64,000 nt of DNA, taken from Oscillospiraceae bacterium (GTDB lineage Bacteria > Bacillota > Clostridia > Oscillospirales > UBA929). Shown piece by piece: positions 15,232 through 24,999 of the stretch. The notes under the pieces are model-generated. The model was not told where the DNA came from and did no database searches. It worked only from the letters and a program-made list of their open reading frames with translations. Within the stretch, counting starts at the first letter, position 1, and every line of letters begins with the position of its first letter. Location: positions 86,363 to 150,362 of the forward strand of contig WRAI01000001.1 of the NCBI GenBank assembly GCA_009780275.1. Direction: 5' to 3'. Both the position numbers and the translations under genes were made by a program.

Positions 15232-17520
15232 ATGGAAAACATTAACACTAAACGTGCACGGCGAAAAATTGATAAACGCATTTGGGTCATTGCCGTGTTG
15301 TTTAGTTTTGTCGTTTTCATCTTCCCTGTTGCACAATTGTATCATATTCAGATTGTGCAGCATGACCACTTTACGCAACTGGCACAGAACCAGCAGACGA
15401 GCAATACCGTCATTCATCCCAATCGTGGCAGAATTCTTGACCGTAATGGTGTCGTGTTGGCACAAAGCATCAGTGTTGAAACAGTGGTTATCAATCCGTC
15501 GCAAATTCGAGCGACCCAAACGCGTACGGTTGATGAGACGCGTGCGCTTGTGGCACAAGGGCTGTCGGAAATTCTCGACAATGTAAGTGAACAGTGGATT
15601 TATGCACGTGCTGAGCGCAGCTTTTCCGGAAACGAGTATATTGCGCGGCGCGTTGACCGTGAGGTTGCCGGCAGCGTACGGGAGTTTACCCGTGAAAATC
15701 GATTGGGCGACATTATTCACTTGATTCCTGACACCAAGCGCGTATACCCGCTCAACGATGTTGCTTCACACATCGTCGGCTTTACCGGTTTTGAAAACAC
15801 GGGTCTGCATGGCGTTGAAATGCGTTTTGATTCATTCTTGAGCGGTGTACCGGGTCAAATTGTCAACGTGCAGGACGCATCGGGCAATGTTGTGCCTTTT
15901 CAGTTTGAACGTTACATCGACGCGAGCGATGGCAATGATGTTGTGCTGACCATTGATTCTTCAATTCAATATTTCCTTGAAAATGCCTTGCGCGAGGCTG
16001 TTGAAGTTAATCATGTTCAACAACGTGCCCAAGGCATTGTTTACAATGTACAAACAGGCGAAATTCTTGCCATGGCAACCATGGGGAATTTCGATCTCAA
16101 CGAACCGTTTGCCTTGACCGATTCCGCTGCATTGACTCAACTCGAAACGTTGGAAGGCGAAGAACGAGACGCCTTCCTGTATCAGCAACGTAACGAAATG
16201 TGGCGATTGAAATCGGTGAACGATATTTATGAGCCCGGCTCGGTGTTTAAGGTCATTACAGCAGCCATTGGGCTGGAAGTGGGTGCTGTGCGTCCTGAGG
16301 ATATGTTCAATTGCACAGGCAGCTTGAAAGTACAGGGCTGGGATTATCCCATTGGTTGTGTGCGGCGGCACGGGCACGGGTCGCTGAACTTTATAGAAGG
16401 CATGCATATGTCGTGCAATCCCGTCTTTATGCAGGTGGGGCAACGCATTGGCGGTGAAGTGTTTTATGAGTACCTCGAAGCCTTTGGGCTACTGTCGCGC
16501 ACAGGTATTGACCTACCGGGCGAGGCCAACAGCTACGTCATGAGCCGTGAACGTATGCGCACGCCGCTGGATGTTTCGATGACATCGTTTGGGCAGAGCA
16601 ATCTGTTTACACCGCTGCAGGTTATGACTTCTGTCGGCGCAGTCGCGAATGGTGGAAGGTTGATGCGTCCGTTTGTTGTGCGTGAGGTGCGCGATAGTGA
16701 GGGGCAGTTGATTGAAAGTTTTGAGCCGTACATGGTGCGGCAAGTCATCAGTGAGGAGACCTCGCGTATCGTCAATGAAATGTTAGAAGGCGCAGTCACG
16801 GACGGCACAGGGCGCAACGGCGCAGTAGCAGGCTTTCGTGTGGCGGGCAAGACCGGTACATCAGAGAAAATCAACCCCGAGACCGGTGCGCGTTGGGACG
16901 CATCATACGGTAAATATATTGTGTCATTTTTGTCATATGCGCCAGCTGATAATCCCAAAATCGCGGTGTTGATTACTTTAGATGAGCCCATGCCACCCGG
17001 ACAGCCCAATAATTTCCGCACCGGTGGCCGCATGGCGGCACCAGCCGCACGGCGTGTATTAGAGCAAGCCTTGCCCCATTTAGGTGTTGAGCGGCAGTAT
17101 GCTGATGCCGACAGAGAAATGATGAATGTCAACATACCAAATGTGATGAATTTATCGGCAGAAGAGGCGCGGCGTACATTGCAAGGACGACACTTGAGTG
17201 CTCGTACCGAGGGTGATGGCAGCATGGTTACAGGGCAGCGGCCTGCGGCGGGCGCGACGGTGCTGAGCGGCACAGAAGTCATTCTTTACATGGGCGTGCC
17301 CGTACCCGACGCGATGGTCGATGTGCCTGACGTAATCGGCATGAGTCAATCCGACGCGCGAGCAGCACTGGAAAATGTGGGGCTGTTCATTCGCTTTGCC
17401 GGAACAGTAGGTGCCAGTAGTGGTCGTGTAATTGCTGAACAACAGTCGAACCCCGCAGGCGAGCAAGTGCCCAAAGGCAGAGTCATTGAAGTGACGTTTT
17501 TTGATGATATAATGTATTGA
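15232..17520 (+). CDS. Class B penicillin-binding protein (FtsI/SpoVD type) with two PASTA domains
   Basis: 762 residues; the ATG at 15232 is 9 nt after AGGAGG (an ATG at 15226 is only 3 nt away). One N-terminal membrane helix (WVIAVLFSFVVFIFPVAQL), a dimerisation domain starting NRGRILDRNG, then the transpeptidase: YEPGSVFKVIT holds the active Ser and Lys, SCNP the second motif, VAGKTGTSEK the KTG motif. Two PASTA domains follow (about 630-690 and 695-760: IPNVMNLSAEEARRTL, VPDVIGMSQSDARAAL). It cross-links septal peptidoglycan with FtsW. SpoVD (sporulation) and vegetative FtsI/Pbp2x both have this layout, so the exact role is open. Confidence 0.93.
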   Translation: MENINTKRARRKIDKRIWVIAVLFSFVVFIFPVAQLYHIQIVQHDHFTQLAQNQQTSNTVIHPNRGRILDRNGVVLAQSISVETVVINPSQIRATQTRTVDETRALVAQGLSEILDNVSEQWIYARAERSFSGNEYIARRVDREVAGSVREFTRENRLGDIIHLIPDTKRVYPLNDVASHIVGFTGFENTGLHGVEMRFDSFLSGVPGQIVNVQDASGNVVPFQFERYIDASDGNDVVLTIDSSIQYFLENALREAVEVNHVQQRAQGIVYNVQTGEILAMATMGNFDLNEPFALTDSAALTQLETLEGEERDAFLYQQRNEMWRLKSVNDIYEPGSVFKVITAAIGLEVGAVRPEDMFNCTGSLKVQGWDYPIGCVRRHGHGSLNFIEGMHMSCNPVFMQVGQRIGGEVFYEYLEAFGLLSRTGIDLPGEANSYVMSRERMRTPLDVSMTSFGQSNLFTPLQVMTSVGAVANGGRLMRPFVVREVRDSEGQLIESFEPYMVRQVISEETSRIVNEMLEGAVTDGTGRNGAVAGFRVAGKTGTSEKINPETGARWDASYGKYIVSFLSYAPADNPKIAVLITLDEPMPPGQPNNFRTGGRMAAPAARRVLEQALPHLGVERQYADADREMMNVNIPNVMNLSAEEARRTLQGRHLSARTEGDGSMVTGQRPAAGATVLSGTEVILYMGVPVPDAMVDVPDVIGMSQSDARAALENVGLFIRFAGTVGASSGRVIAEQQSNPAGEQVPKGRVIEVTFFDDIMY

Positions 17521-17525
17521 TACAA

Positions 17526-17553
17526 AGTCGCCGTACATAAGGCGTGACAGGAG
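17526..17553 (+). repeat. Dispersed leader repeat, murE copy
   Basis: GTCGCCGTACATAAGGCGTG followed by ACAGGAG. The AGGAG end is the murE ribosome binding site, 5 nt before the ATG. Confidence 0.55.
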
Positions 17554-17558
17554 AAAAT

Positions 17559-18971
17559 ATGCAACTATCCCAGCTCATCTCTCATAATCTTTCAACTGAC
17601 TGCGACATCACTGTTGTGGTTGATGACTCACGCCGTGCCGTACCCGGCGCGCTCTTTGTTGCTGTCAAAGGTGCTGACAGCGATGGGCATGATTATATCG
17701 ACGCTGCCATGCGCAACGGCTGTGTTGTCGTAGTGTGCGAACGACCGAATGACTATCCGCATATTTTGGTCGAGGATGCGCGTGCCGCATTGGTACAGAT
17801 TGCTGCTAACTTTTACGGAAATCCCGCGAAACAACTGACCATGGTAGGCGTGACCGGCACAAACGGCAAAACTTCGGTGACTAAGATTACCGCTGATTTG
17901 CTTGGTAAGCTGAGCGGTATGCCGTGCGGCCGCATTGGAACGAGTGGCGTATACATCGGCGAACAATACAGTGAAAGTGAACGTACCACGCCCGGTACAT
18001 TGGAGTTGCAGGAAATCTTAGCACGCATGGTCAAAGTCGGCTGCCGATATTGCGTCATGGAAGTATCTTCTCACGCTCTCGATCAACGCCGCGTGGGCGG
18101 TTTGCAGTTTCAAACGGCAGCATTTACAAATTTAACGCAAGACCATCTCGACTACCACGGTACGATGGAGAATTATTACCAAGCCAAGCGCAAGTTGTTT
18201 GACATTTGTGATTTTGCTATAGTTAATATTGATGATGTTTACGGATTGCGTTTGTTCGGCGAAATTGGTTGCTTGAAACAGTCGATTGCTGTTGATAATG
18301 CCGACGCCGACTGGCGGGCGCAGGATGTTAAGCTCAAAAGTGATTGCGTGGAATTCGGCTATGATAATTCGGTATTTGTTTGGCACACGCCCGGGAAATT
18401 TTCGGTTTATAACGCCCTGACTGCCATTGCCATTTGTGCGCATGTTGGCTATGCGCCGAGTGATGTTGCGGCTGTCATGCAAGTATTGCACCCAACAGCC
18501 GGACGCATGGAAGCTCAGCCTTTACAGGGCGCGCAGTTTACGTGTGTTGTAGATTTTGCACATACACCTGATGCCATTGCTAATGCTTTGCGGGCAGCGC
18601 GGGGCTTTACGCGGGGAAAATTGATAGCCTTGTTCGGTTGTGGCGGTGACCGCGATGCCAAAAAGCGATCTTTAATGGCGCAAGCAGCGTGTCAAGCTGC
18701 CGATTACGTTATCATTACCAGTGATAACCCGCGCTATGAAGAGCCGATGGCAATCATTGATGATATTTTAACCGGCGCGAGCGGTGAATTTACTGTGGAG
18801 TGTGACCGACAGACGGCCATTAGACGAGCTTTGCAGAAGGCGCGGGCCGGCGATGTCGTCATGGTATTGGGCAAGGGTGACGAGAATTACTTAGACATCA
18901 AAGGCGTAAAATACCCGTATAGCGACGCGGAAGCAATCGCGGCGGCATGGGAGGCGTTACAGCATGGATAA
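17559..18971 (+). CDS. murE: UDP-MurNAc-tripeptide synthetase (meso-DAP adding)
   Basis: 470 residues. An ATP-dependent ligase that adds the third amino acid to UDP-MurNAc-L-Ala-D-Glu. GVTGTNGKTSVTK is the ATP loop; RTTPGTLELQ, MEVSSHALDQRRV and NLTQDHLDYHGTMENY are Mur-ligase motifs. SDNPRYEEP near residue 395 is the meso-diaminopimelate recognition motif, so the wall is probably DAP type. The start at 17559 is fixed by AGGAG; a GTG at 17544 lies inside the repeat. The stop overlaps mraY by 8 nt. murF, which usually follows, is absent. Confidence 0.96.
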   Translation: MQLSQLISHNLSTDCDITVVVDDSRRAVPGALFVAVKGADSDGHDYIDAAMRNGCVVVVCERPNDYPHILVEDARAALVQIAANFYGNPAKQLTMVGVTGTNGKTSVTKITADLLGKLSGMPCGRIGTSGVYIGEQYSESERTTPGTLELQEILARMVKVGCRYCVMEVSSHALDQRRVGGLQFQTAAFTNLTQDHLDYHGTMENYYQAKRKLFDICDFAIVNIDDVYGLRLFGEIGCLKQSIAVDNADADWRAQDVKLKSDCVEFGYDNSVFVWHTPGKFSVYNALTAIAICAHVGYAPSDVAAVMQVLHPTAGRMEAQPLQGAQFTCVVDFAHTPDAIANALRAARGFTRGKLIALFGCGGDRDAKKRSLMAQAACQAADYVIITSDNPRYEEPMAIIDDILTGASGEFTVECDRQTAIRRALQKARAGDVVMVLGKGDENYLDIKGVKYPYSDAEAIAAAWEALQHG

Positions 18972-19929
18972 ATTGGCGATCGGATTTGCCGTAGCATTTA
19001 TTGTTAGCGCGCTGTCAGGACTATTCCTTGTGCCAATGCTGCAGCGGTTTAAGATGAAGCAGCAGATTTTAGAAATTGGTCCGAAATGGCATATGAGCAA
19101 ACAAGGCACACCTATGATGGGCGGACTGATGTTTATTATCGGCACAATAGTTGCCAGTGTATTGTTGGGCATACAAAGCCAACAGCGTGAATGGTTGCTC
19201 ATTCTTGTTTTTGCATTACTCAATAGTGCCATTGGCTTGATAGATGACCTGGCCAAAGTCAAGCGCAAGCAAAATCGCGGACTGTCGGTACTGCAAAAGC
19301 TATTTTTGCAATTGGCATTTTCGGCGGCGTTTATCACGGCATTGTACTGGATGAATTTGATGGAGTCGGGCGTGTATATTCCTTTCACAAATATCACACT
19401 TATATTGCCATGGGTCTTGTTTTTGCTGTTGGCGATCCTGTACAATACCTTTATCGTCAATGCCGTCAATTTGACAGACGGCGTCGACGGGCTTTGCACA
19501 GGGGTGACCATTCCCATCGCGCTGTTTTTTGTGTTGGTTGCCGTATCACGCGGAACGCCGGATATGGCAATATTCCCCGTGGCGCTGGCAGGCGGTTTAT
19601 TGGGGTTTTTATTGTATAATTTCAACCCTGCTAAGGTTTTTATGGGCGATACCGGGTCGCTCTTTCTTGGTGGCGCAGTGTGTGGTATGGCGATGGCCTT
19701 TGAAATGCCTTTAATTCTAATTGTCGTGGCTGTGGCGTATATTATAGAGGCATTATCGGTCGTGATACAAGTGAGTTATTTCAAAGCATCAGGCGGCAAG
19801 CGTGTGTTCAAAATGACGCCCATTCACCATCACTTTGAAATGAGTGGTTGGAGCGAGAAAAAGTTGTTTTTTGTATTTACATTGGGTACGGTGTTGCTTT
19901 GCACCATTGCGTATATTTGGGCGATATAA
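18964..19929 (+). CDS. mraY: Phospho-MurNAc-pentapeptide translocase
   Basis: 321 residues, about ten membrane helices. Transfers phospho-MurNAc-pentapeptide to undecaprenyl phosphate, making lipid I. Conserved loops: KQGTPMMGGLMF, LIDDLAKVKRKQNRGLS (Asp pair), NAVNLTDGVDGLCTG, FMGDTGSLFLGG and MTPIHHHFEMSGWSE (the HHH motif). The start overlaps murE, so the two are coupled. Confidence 0.97.
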   Translation: MDKLAIGFAVAFIVSALSGLFLVPMLQRFKMKQQILEIGPKWHMSKQGTPMMGGLMFIIGTIVASVLLGIQSQQREWLLILVFALLNSAIGLIDDLAKVKRKQNRGLSVLQKLFLQLAFSAAFITALYWMNLMESGVYIPFTNITLILPWVLFLLLAILYNTFIVNAVNLTDGVDGLCTGVTIPIALFFVLVAVSRGTPDMAIFPVALAGGLLGFLLYNFNPAKVFMGDTGSLFLGGAVCGMAMAFEMPLILIVVAVAYIIEALSVVIQVSYFKASGGKRVFKMTPIHHHFEMSGWSEKKLFFVFTLGTVLLCTIAYIWAI

Positions 19930-19977
19930 ATGTCATTGTAAAAAAGGGGTTGCCCTATGATAACGAAAGGAGTCATC

Positions 19978-21132
19978 ATGCAAGACGTCAGACCGCGACA
20001 GCAAGCTACACAACCAGAAGCCCGCGGCGAAGACGTTGCCTACGGGCACATTGATTTGCCTTTTTTGCTGCTGATGCTTGCCATTTCGGCTATTGGCATT
20101 ATTATGATGTTTTCGGCGAGCTATGCCTCGGCGGTGCGAAGCGGATTACCGCCGAGTTATTTCTTTTTGCGACAAGGTCAGTTTTATCTCGCTGGGCTAG
20201 TTATTATGGGCATTTTAAGTCGTGTGAATTATCAAATTTATAAGATGGCGGCACCATTTATTCTTGTTGGTGTGACGGTGTTGCTGGCATTGGTGCTGAT
20301 TGCCGGCGAGTCGCGCGGCGGTGCGCGACGGTGGTTTAATCTTGGCTTCCAATTCCAACCGTCGGAGCTGGCAAAGCTGGGTATTGTCATTATTTTTGCG
20401 ACAATGATTGTCATGTTTGGGCGGCGGATGGAAAAATTTAAGTATGGCGTATTGCCGTTTGGCTTTATTTTGTTATTGTTCTGTGGATTGGTGCTGTTAC
20501 AACCGCATTTGTCGGGTGCGATCATCATTGGCTCGGCGGGTATGGCGATGATGTTTGTCGGTGGGGTTAAGAAACGATTTTTTGCTATTTTGATTGCTGG
20601 TGGCACGACGGCAGCCTTTTTGGCGTGGCAGTATATGCCGCATGTTCGGTCGCGCATTAGGGTTTGGCAAGATCCATTTATTGCCCCGCGCGGGGCGGGG
20701 TTTCAGCCTATCCAATCGTTGTATGCCATCGGGCCGGGCGGACTGTTTGGGTTAGGTTTAGGACAAAGTCGTCAAAAATTTGGTAGCTTGCCTGAGCGGC
20801 ATAATGACTACATCTTTTCGATTGTCGCCGAAGAGCTTGGCTTTGTCGGGGCATCGTTGATTATTATCTTGTTCATTTTACTTATTTGGCGTGGTTTTTG
20901 GCTGGCATTGCAAATGCGGGACAGGTTTGGAAAACTGCTTGTCTGCGGCATTATGACGTTGTTGTCGTTGCAGACGTTCTTGAACATCGGTGTTGTCACC
21001 AATTTGCTGCCTGCAACGGGTGTAAGTATGCCATTTTTCAGTTATGGCGGCACGGCACTGGTGGTACAGTTGGCACAAATGGGTATTGTGCTGAATGTAT
21101 CGAAATACATTCCGGCAAAGAGGGAAGGGTAG
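19978..21132 (+). CDS. ftsW: Lipid II polymerase FtsW (SEDS family)
   Basis: 384 residues; the ATG at 19978 has AAAGGAG upstream. About ten membrane helices after a 30-residue cytoplasmic start. SEDS motifs: ARRWFNLGFQFQPSELAKLG, the loop QPHLSGAII, QSLYAIGPGGLFGLGLGQSRQK and LPERHNDYIFSIVAEELGF, then FSYGGTALVVQLAQMGI at the end. Polymerises glycan strands with the class B PBP upstream. Position in the dcw cluster favours FtsW/SpoVE over RodA. Confidence 0.94.
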   Translation: MQDVRPRQQATQPEARGEDVAYGHIDLPFLLLMLAISAIGIIMMFSASYASAVRSGLPPSYFFLRQGQFYLAGLVIMGILSRVNYQIYKMAAPFILVGVTVLLALVLIAGESRGGARRWFNLGFQFQPSELAKLGIVIIFATMIVMFGRRMEKFKYGVLPFGFILLLFCGLVLLQPHLSGAIIIGSAGMAMMFVGGVKKRFFAILIAGGTTAAFLAWQYMPHVRSRIRVWQDPFIAPRGAGFQPIQSLYAIGPGGLFGLGLGQSRQKFGSLPERHNDYIFSIVAEELGFVGASLIIILFILLIWRGFWLALQMRDRFGKLLVCGIMTLLSLQTFLNIGVVTNLLPATGVSMPFFSYGGTALVVQLAQMGIVLNVSKYIPAKREG

Positions 21133-21134
21133 AG

Positions 21135-21163
21135 TTGTCAAGTAGCGTGCAAGGCGTGACAGA
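21135..21163 (+). repeat. Dispersed leader repeat, first copy ahead of murG
   Basis: TTGTCAAGTAGCGTGCAAGG followed by CGTGACAG, directly after the ftsW stop codon. A second copy lies 80 bp downstream. Confidence 0.55.
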
Positions 21164-21242
21164 CAGAGCTGCCAAACAGCCGCCCGACAAAAATGGAGCC
21201 CGTAAGATTTTCGCCGATAGATGGAAATGGGAGGGCGGAATT

Positions 21243-21280
21243 TTGTCGAGTAGGTGGCGTTGCGAGGCGTGACAGGGAGG
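21243..21280 (+). repeat. Dispersed leader repeat, second copy ahead of murG
   Basis: TTGTCGAGTAGGTGGCGTTG followed by CGAGGCGTGACAGGGAGG. The GGGAGG end is the murG ribosome binding site. Confidence 0.6.
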
Positions 21281-21287
21281 ATTAATT

Positions 21288-22412
21288 TTGAGAATAATTT
21301 TCGCTTGCGGTGGCACGGGCGGGCATATCAATCCCGCCATTGCGCTGGCCAAAATGATTCGCGAACGGCGGCCGTGCAGCGGTGTGCTATTTGTCGGCGG
21401 CGATAAGGGCATGGAAAACAAGCTTGTACCACGTGAAGGTTTTGAAATTCGGAGCATTTCTAGCCGTAGCTTCAGTCGCAAAATGACGCCGGCGGGATTT
21501 TGGAAAAATGTCAAGACTACCATTGGTATGGCAGATGTATTGCGGCAAGCGGGTAGAATTATTGACGAGTATCGCCCCGATATTGTTGTCGGCACAGGCG
21601 GATACGCGGCATTTCCCATGGTGCGACAAGCTGCTAAGCGTGGTATTAAGACTGCTATCCATGAGTCCAATGCCGTGCCGGGATTGGCAACGCGGGCATT
21701 GGCAGGGCGTGTTGACAAGGTTATGGTCGGGTTTAACGACTGCGTCAAACATTATCGTCGCAAAGATCACCTTGTGGTGACAGGCACGCCGGTACGTGAG
21801 GAGTTTATCTACACGCAAAAAGCGGCGGCAAAGCGCGCGTTGGAGCTAGATGATCGCCCTGTCGTCGTCGTATATTTTGGCTCACTCGGTGCGCGTGAGA
21901 TGAATAAAATGATGGTTGATTATATCGATAGCTTGCGAAAAACAGAGGCATTTCAGCTTATTTATGCGACCGGTACATTTGGCATGCGCTGGATGCCCGA
22001 GCGTATCGCGGCACACGGCATTGACTTGGCGCAGTCGCCGTTTATCCGTATGGAGGAATACATTTATGATATGCCAAACGCTGTCGCGGCAGCCGACTTA
22101 CTTATTACACGAAGCGGCGCGTCTACCTTGACTGAAATGGCCGTGACAGCAACACCGGCCATTCTCATCCCGTCGCCAAATGTCACGGGCAATCAGCAAG
22201 AAAAAAATGCCCGTATGGTAGAGCCACATGGCGGCGCAGTTGTGATTTTGGAAAAAGATTGCAACGGACAGAGGTTGTATGAAACTTCGATTGATCTGTT
22301 GCGATCGCCGAAAAAATTGGAAAAGATGAACGCCGCTATGCGCGGTTTGGCGATTTTGGATGCCAATGAGCGCATTTATCGGACGATTATGGATTTGGTT
22401 GATGCCGAATAG
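21288..22412 (+). CDS. murG: UDP-GlcNAc:lipid I N-acetylglucosaminyltransferase
   Basis: 374 residues from a TTG start with GGGAGG 7 nt upstream. Adds GlcNAc to lipid I to give lipid II on the inner face of the membrane. IFACGGTGGHINPA at the N-terminus, VVGTGGYAAFPMV and HESNAVPGLATR are the acceptor-side motifs; TRSGASTLTEMAVTATPAILIPSP is the UDP-sugar site. Family GT28. Confidence 0.96.
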   Translation: MRIIFACGGTGGHINPAIALAKMIRERRPCSGVLFVGGDKGMENKLVPREGFEIRSISSRSFSRKMTPAGFWKNVKTTIGMADVLRQAGRIIDEYRPDIVVGTGGYAAFPMVRQAAKRGIKTAIHESNAVPGLATRALAGRVDKVMVGFNDCVKHYRRKDHLVVTGTPVREEFIYTQKAAAKRALELDDRPVVVVYFGSLGAREMNKMMVDYIDSLRKTEAFQLIYATGTFGMRWMPERIAAHGIDLAQSPFIRMEEYIYDMPNAVAAADLLITRSGASTLTEMAVTATPAILIPSPNVTGNQQEKNARMVEPHGGAVVILEKDCNGQRLYETSIDLLRSPKKLEKMNAAMRGLAILDANERIYRTIMDLVDAE

Positions 22413-22416
22413 TCGC

Positions 22417-22479
22417 TCGTTAAAATTTTGCTGCCATGACAGAATCGCGGTTCTGTCGTCACTGCGCCAATTTTAACGA
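22417..22479. repeat. Nested inverted repeat between murG and murA
   Basis: Outer arms CGTTAAAATT (22418-22427) and AATTTTAACG (22469-22478) enclose an inner hairpin GACAGAA-TCGCGG-TTCTGTC (22438-22457). It starts a few bases after the murG stop and lacks a terminal T run. Confidence 0.6.
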
Positions 22480-22613
22480 CAAGACAGCATCACAAGGTTC
22501 GAAAGACCAATGTTGCAGATATGTTCTAGCCATCATTCCTACATTAGCAAGCCGTGACGCATATCGAAAATTCCGCATAGAATGGTCTAGTTTTCTATGC
22601 GGAGGGCAAAAAA

Positions 22614-23870
22614 ATGAGTTATTTTCAAATCAACGGCGGTCGGCGATTGCGCGGAGAACTTAATGTTCAGGGAGCCAAAAACAGCGTATTGCCTATCCTG
22701 GCGGCAACGGTACTGCTCGAAGGGCAGAGTGTGATTAAGAATTGCCCGCGGCTGCGCGATGTTGACATCACTTTGCAGATTTTACGGCACTTGGGCTGCA
22801 AAGTTACACGAAACGGCAATGAAATCACCGTTGATGCGTCAACGGTGACCTGTGCCGATGTGCCGCATGAACTGATGGATAGCATGCGCTCGTCAATTGT
22901 TTTTATGGGTGCGTTGCTGGCGCGATGTGGTGAAGCGACGGCGGGCATGCCGGGGGGGTGCGACATTGGGTTGCGTCCCATTGATTTACATCTCAATGCT
23001 TTGGGTAAGTTGGGGGCTGAGATTTATACCGAAGGCGGGCGCATTGTCACTAAAGCTGAACGGCTCAAAGGCTGTGATATTGCGCTGACTTTTCCGAGCG
23101 TCGGGGCGACCGAAAATGCCATGCTGGCGGCAAGCAGAGCAGAGGGATTGACGCGTATTCAGAATGCCGCCTGCGAACCTGAAATTGTCGATTTAGCGCG
23201 TTTTCTCATGTCTTGCGGTGTGCGTGTTGGTGGTGCCGGTACGCCGACAATCAGCATTCGCGGTGGATTGACGGCGCGCGAAGTAACGCATACAGTGATC
23301 GCTGATCGCATTGTGGCGGCGACATATATGGCGGCTGTGGCAGCTGCAGGCGGTGAGGTGTGGCTCAACAAAGTTGATACGCGTCAATGCGGCGCGGTCA
23401 TCGCCGCATTGACGCAGGCGGGTTGCCGCATTGAGATCCATGCCAGCCGGCTGTATGTTGAGCAAACGGGCAGGCTGCAAGCCGTGCCATTGCTGAAAAC
23501 CATGCCGTATCCAGGCTTTCCGACCGACGCGCAAGCGCCGCTAATGGCAGCGTTGACAAAAGCACAAGGCACATCGGTGGTTGTTGAGACTATTTTTGAA
23601 AATCGTTACCGACATGTCGGTGAGTTGGCGCGGATGGGGGCGGACATCAAGATTGAAGGACGCGCGGCTGTGGTGATGGGCGTAGAGGCCTTGCAAGGGG
23701 CGCGTGTCGAAAGTCCTGACCTGCGCAGTGGCGCGGCATTGGTGGTGGCGGGACTGGGCGCGAACGGTACGACGCAAGTCAACAATATCAAATACATTGA
23801 CCGCGGGTATGACAGATTAGAAGACGCATTGGTGGCGATTGGCGCGGATATTGTGAGGGTGCAGGGATAA
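22614..23870 (+). CDS. murA: UDP-GlcNAc 1-carboxyvinyltransferase
   Basis: 418 residues; first committed step of peptidoglycan synthesis, moving enolpyruvyl from PEP to UDP-GlcNAc. QGAKNSVLPILAATVL at the start, PGGCDIGLRPIDLHL with the PEP-reactive, fosfomycin-sensitive Cys near residue 115, and GFPTDAQAPLMAAL. The ATG follows GGAGGGC. Clostridia often have two copies (MurA and MurZ); which one this is cannot be told. Confidence 0.96.
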   Translation: MSYFQINGGRRLRGELNVQGAKNSVLPILAATVLLEGQSVIKNCPRLRDVDITLQILRHLGCKVTRNGNEITVDASTVTCADVPHELMDSMRSSIVFMGALLARCGEATAGMPGGCDIGLRPIDLHLNALGKLGAEIYTEGGRIVTKAERLKGCDIALTFPSVGATENAMLAASRAEGLTRIQNAACEPEIVDLARFLMSCGVRVGGAGTPTISIRGGLTAREVTHTVIADRIVAATYMAAVAAAGGEVWLNKVDTRQCGAVIAALTQAGCRIEIHASRLYVEQTGRLQAVPLLKTMPYPGFPTDAQAPLMAALTKAQGTSVVVETIFENRYRHVGELARMGADIKIEGRAAVVMGVEALQGARVESPDLRSGAALVVAGLGANGTTQVNNIKYIDRGYDRLEDALVAIGADIVRVQG

Positions 23871-23886
23871 AGGAGAGTTTATAAAT

Positions 23887-24672
23887 ATGCCGAACGAAAG
23901 AAATGCTGTCCGCAGCAGGCGACAGCGGAGACAAAGCTTATTATTACGTTTGTTTATCGTGCTTATTATCGCCGGTGTGTTGTTGCTGGCGTCAATGCTG
24001 TTTTTTCGCGTCGAGTATGTCGTTATTGAGGGCGCGACGCACCACAGTATCGAAGAAATCCAAGCTGTAGCGGATGTAGGTACGGGACGAATGCTTTTTG
24101 CGACGCCGCGCAGGCGCGTACGGCAACGACTGCTCAATGCTTTTCCCTACTTGCGCGATGTCAATGTTCGGCTGCGGTTGCCCGGCACAATTGTGTTGCA
24201 ATTGGATGAGCGGCAAGCCATGGCGTATATTGACCAGGATGGGCAGCGGTGGATGATTGACTATTATGGGCGATTGTTGGAGGTCACTGCGCCGAATACT
24301 GAAGTGGTCGGCTTTGCCCTGCGTGGCATAGGGCTGTACGAACCACAAGTCAACACGTACTTCAGTTCGCCTGATCATGTGCAACAGCAAACGTATGAAT
24401 TATTGTTGCCGGCGTTTCGCAAGCATGGCTTTTTAGATTCGCTTGATGAGCTCGACTTGACGGCGTTGGCCGACATTACTTTTTCATTGCACGGACGGTT
24501 TACTGTGCGATTGGGCGTGATTAGTGATTTGGACTACAAACTGCGCCTGTTGACAGAAATGTTGCAACAGCTTGAACAAGAGCGCCCAAACGCTCGCGGT
24601 ACAATTACTTTGGTTGATGCGGCAGAGCAACGGCGGGCGTTGTTTAGCGAAGATATTGACTGGGTGGAATAG
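23887..24672 (+). CDS. ftsQ: Cell division protein FtsQ/DivIB
   Basis: 261 residues; AAGGAG upstream of the ATG. A basic cytoplasmic start (RRQRRQ), one membrane helix (LLRLFIVLIIAGVLLLASMLFF), then a POTRA domain (RVEYVVIEGATHHSIEEIQA ...) and a beta domain (LPGTIVLQLDERQAMAYI). It links FtsL/DivIC to the septal synthases. It lies 16 nt after murA. Confidence 0.9.
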   Translation: MPNERNAVRSRRQRRQSLLLRLFIVLIIAGVLLLASMLFFRVEYVVIEGATHHSIEEIQAVADVGTGRMLFATPRRRVRQRLLNAFPYLRDVNVRLRLPGTIVLQLDERQAMAYIDQDGQRWMIDYYGRLLEVTAPNTEVVGFALRGIGLYEPQVNTYFSSPDHVQQQTYELLLPAFRKHGFLDSLDELDLTALADITFSLHGRFTVRLGVISDLDYKLRLLTEMLQQLEQERPNARGTITLVDAAEQRRALFSEDIDWVE

Positions 24673-24819
24673 GGGCTGCCGCGGACAAAAATTAAACAAT
24701 TTTCCGAATCATTCAAATGCGAACTCACAAAGGTGCAGTGCTGTACGTGGTCGACGAGTTGGGCCGTCCTATGCATAACAATTGCAAGCAACGAAATCGA
24801 AAGGTATAGGATTGAAATC

Positions 24820-24852
24820 TTGTCGAACAGTTGGCATATACAAGGCGTGATA
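24820..24852 (+). repeat. Dispersed leader repeat, ftsZ-upstream copy
   Basis: TTGTCGAACAGTTGGCATAT followed by ACAAGGCGTGATA. It lies upstream of the ftsZ promoter rather than in the leader. Confidence 0.5.
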
Positions 24853-24905
24853 ATAAGCTGCTAAATCGCCGTGTAAAGAAATTTCAAACAATTGCAAGAA
24901 AAAGC

Positions 24906-24934
24906 TTGACCAAACGCATTTTTTTAGGTAGAAT
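24906..24934 (+). promoter_or_regulatory. ftsZ promoter
   Basis: TTGACC, 17 nt, TAGAAT; the leader would be about 60 nt. Confidence 0.75.
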
Positions 24935-24999
24935 AGAGAAGCGAAACTTTCTAGGGTTTACATAACAAAAGATAAGCATAAAGAATAGAGGTGCATTTC

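Larger units (their letters stand above)
24673..24999. other. Intergenic region ahead of ftsZ
   Basis: Holds a dispersed repeat at 24820-24852 and the ftsZ promoter at 24906-24934. A 30-codon frame at 24717-24809 has no ribosome binding site and is not annotated. The slot usually taken by ftsA or a small basic protein is empty. Confidence 0.6.

Noticed and set aside
24717..24809. 30-codon ORF between ftsQ and ftsZ
   Set aside because: No ribosome binding site and no recognisable similarity; length is within chance expectation.
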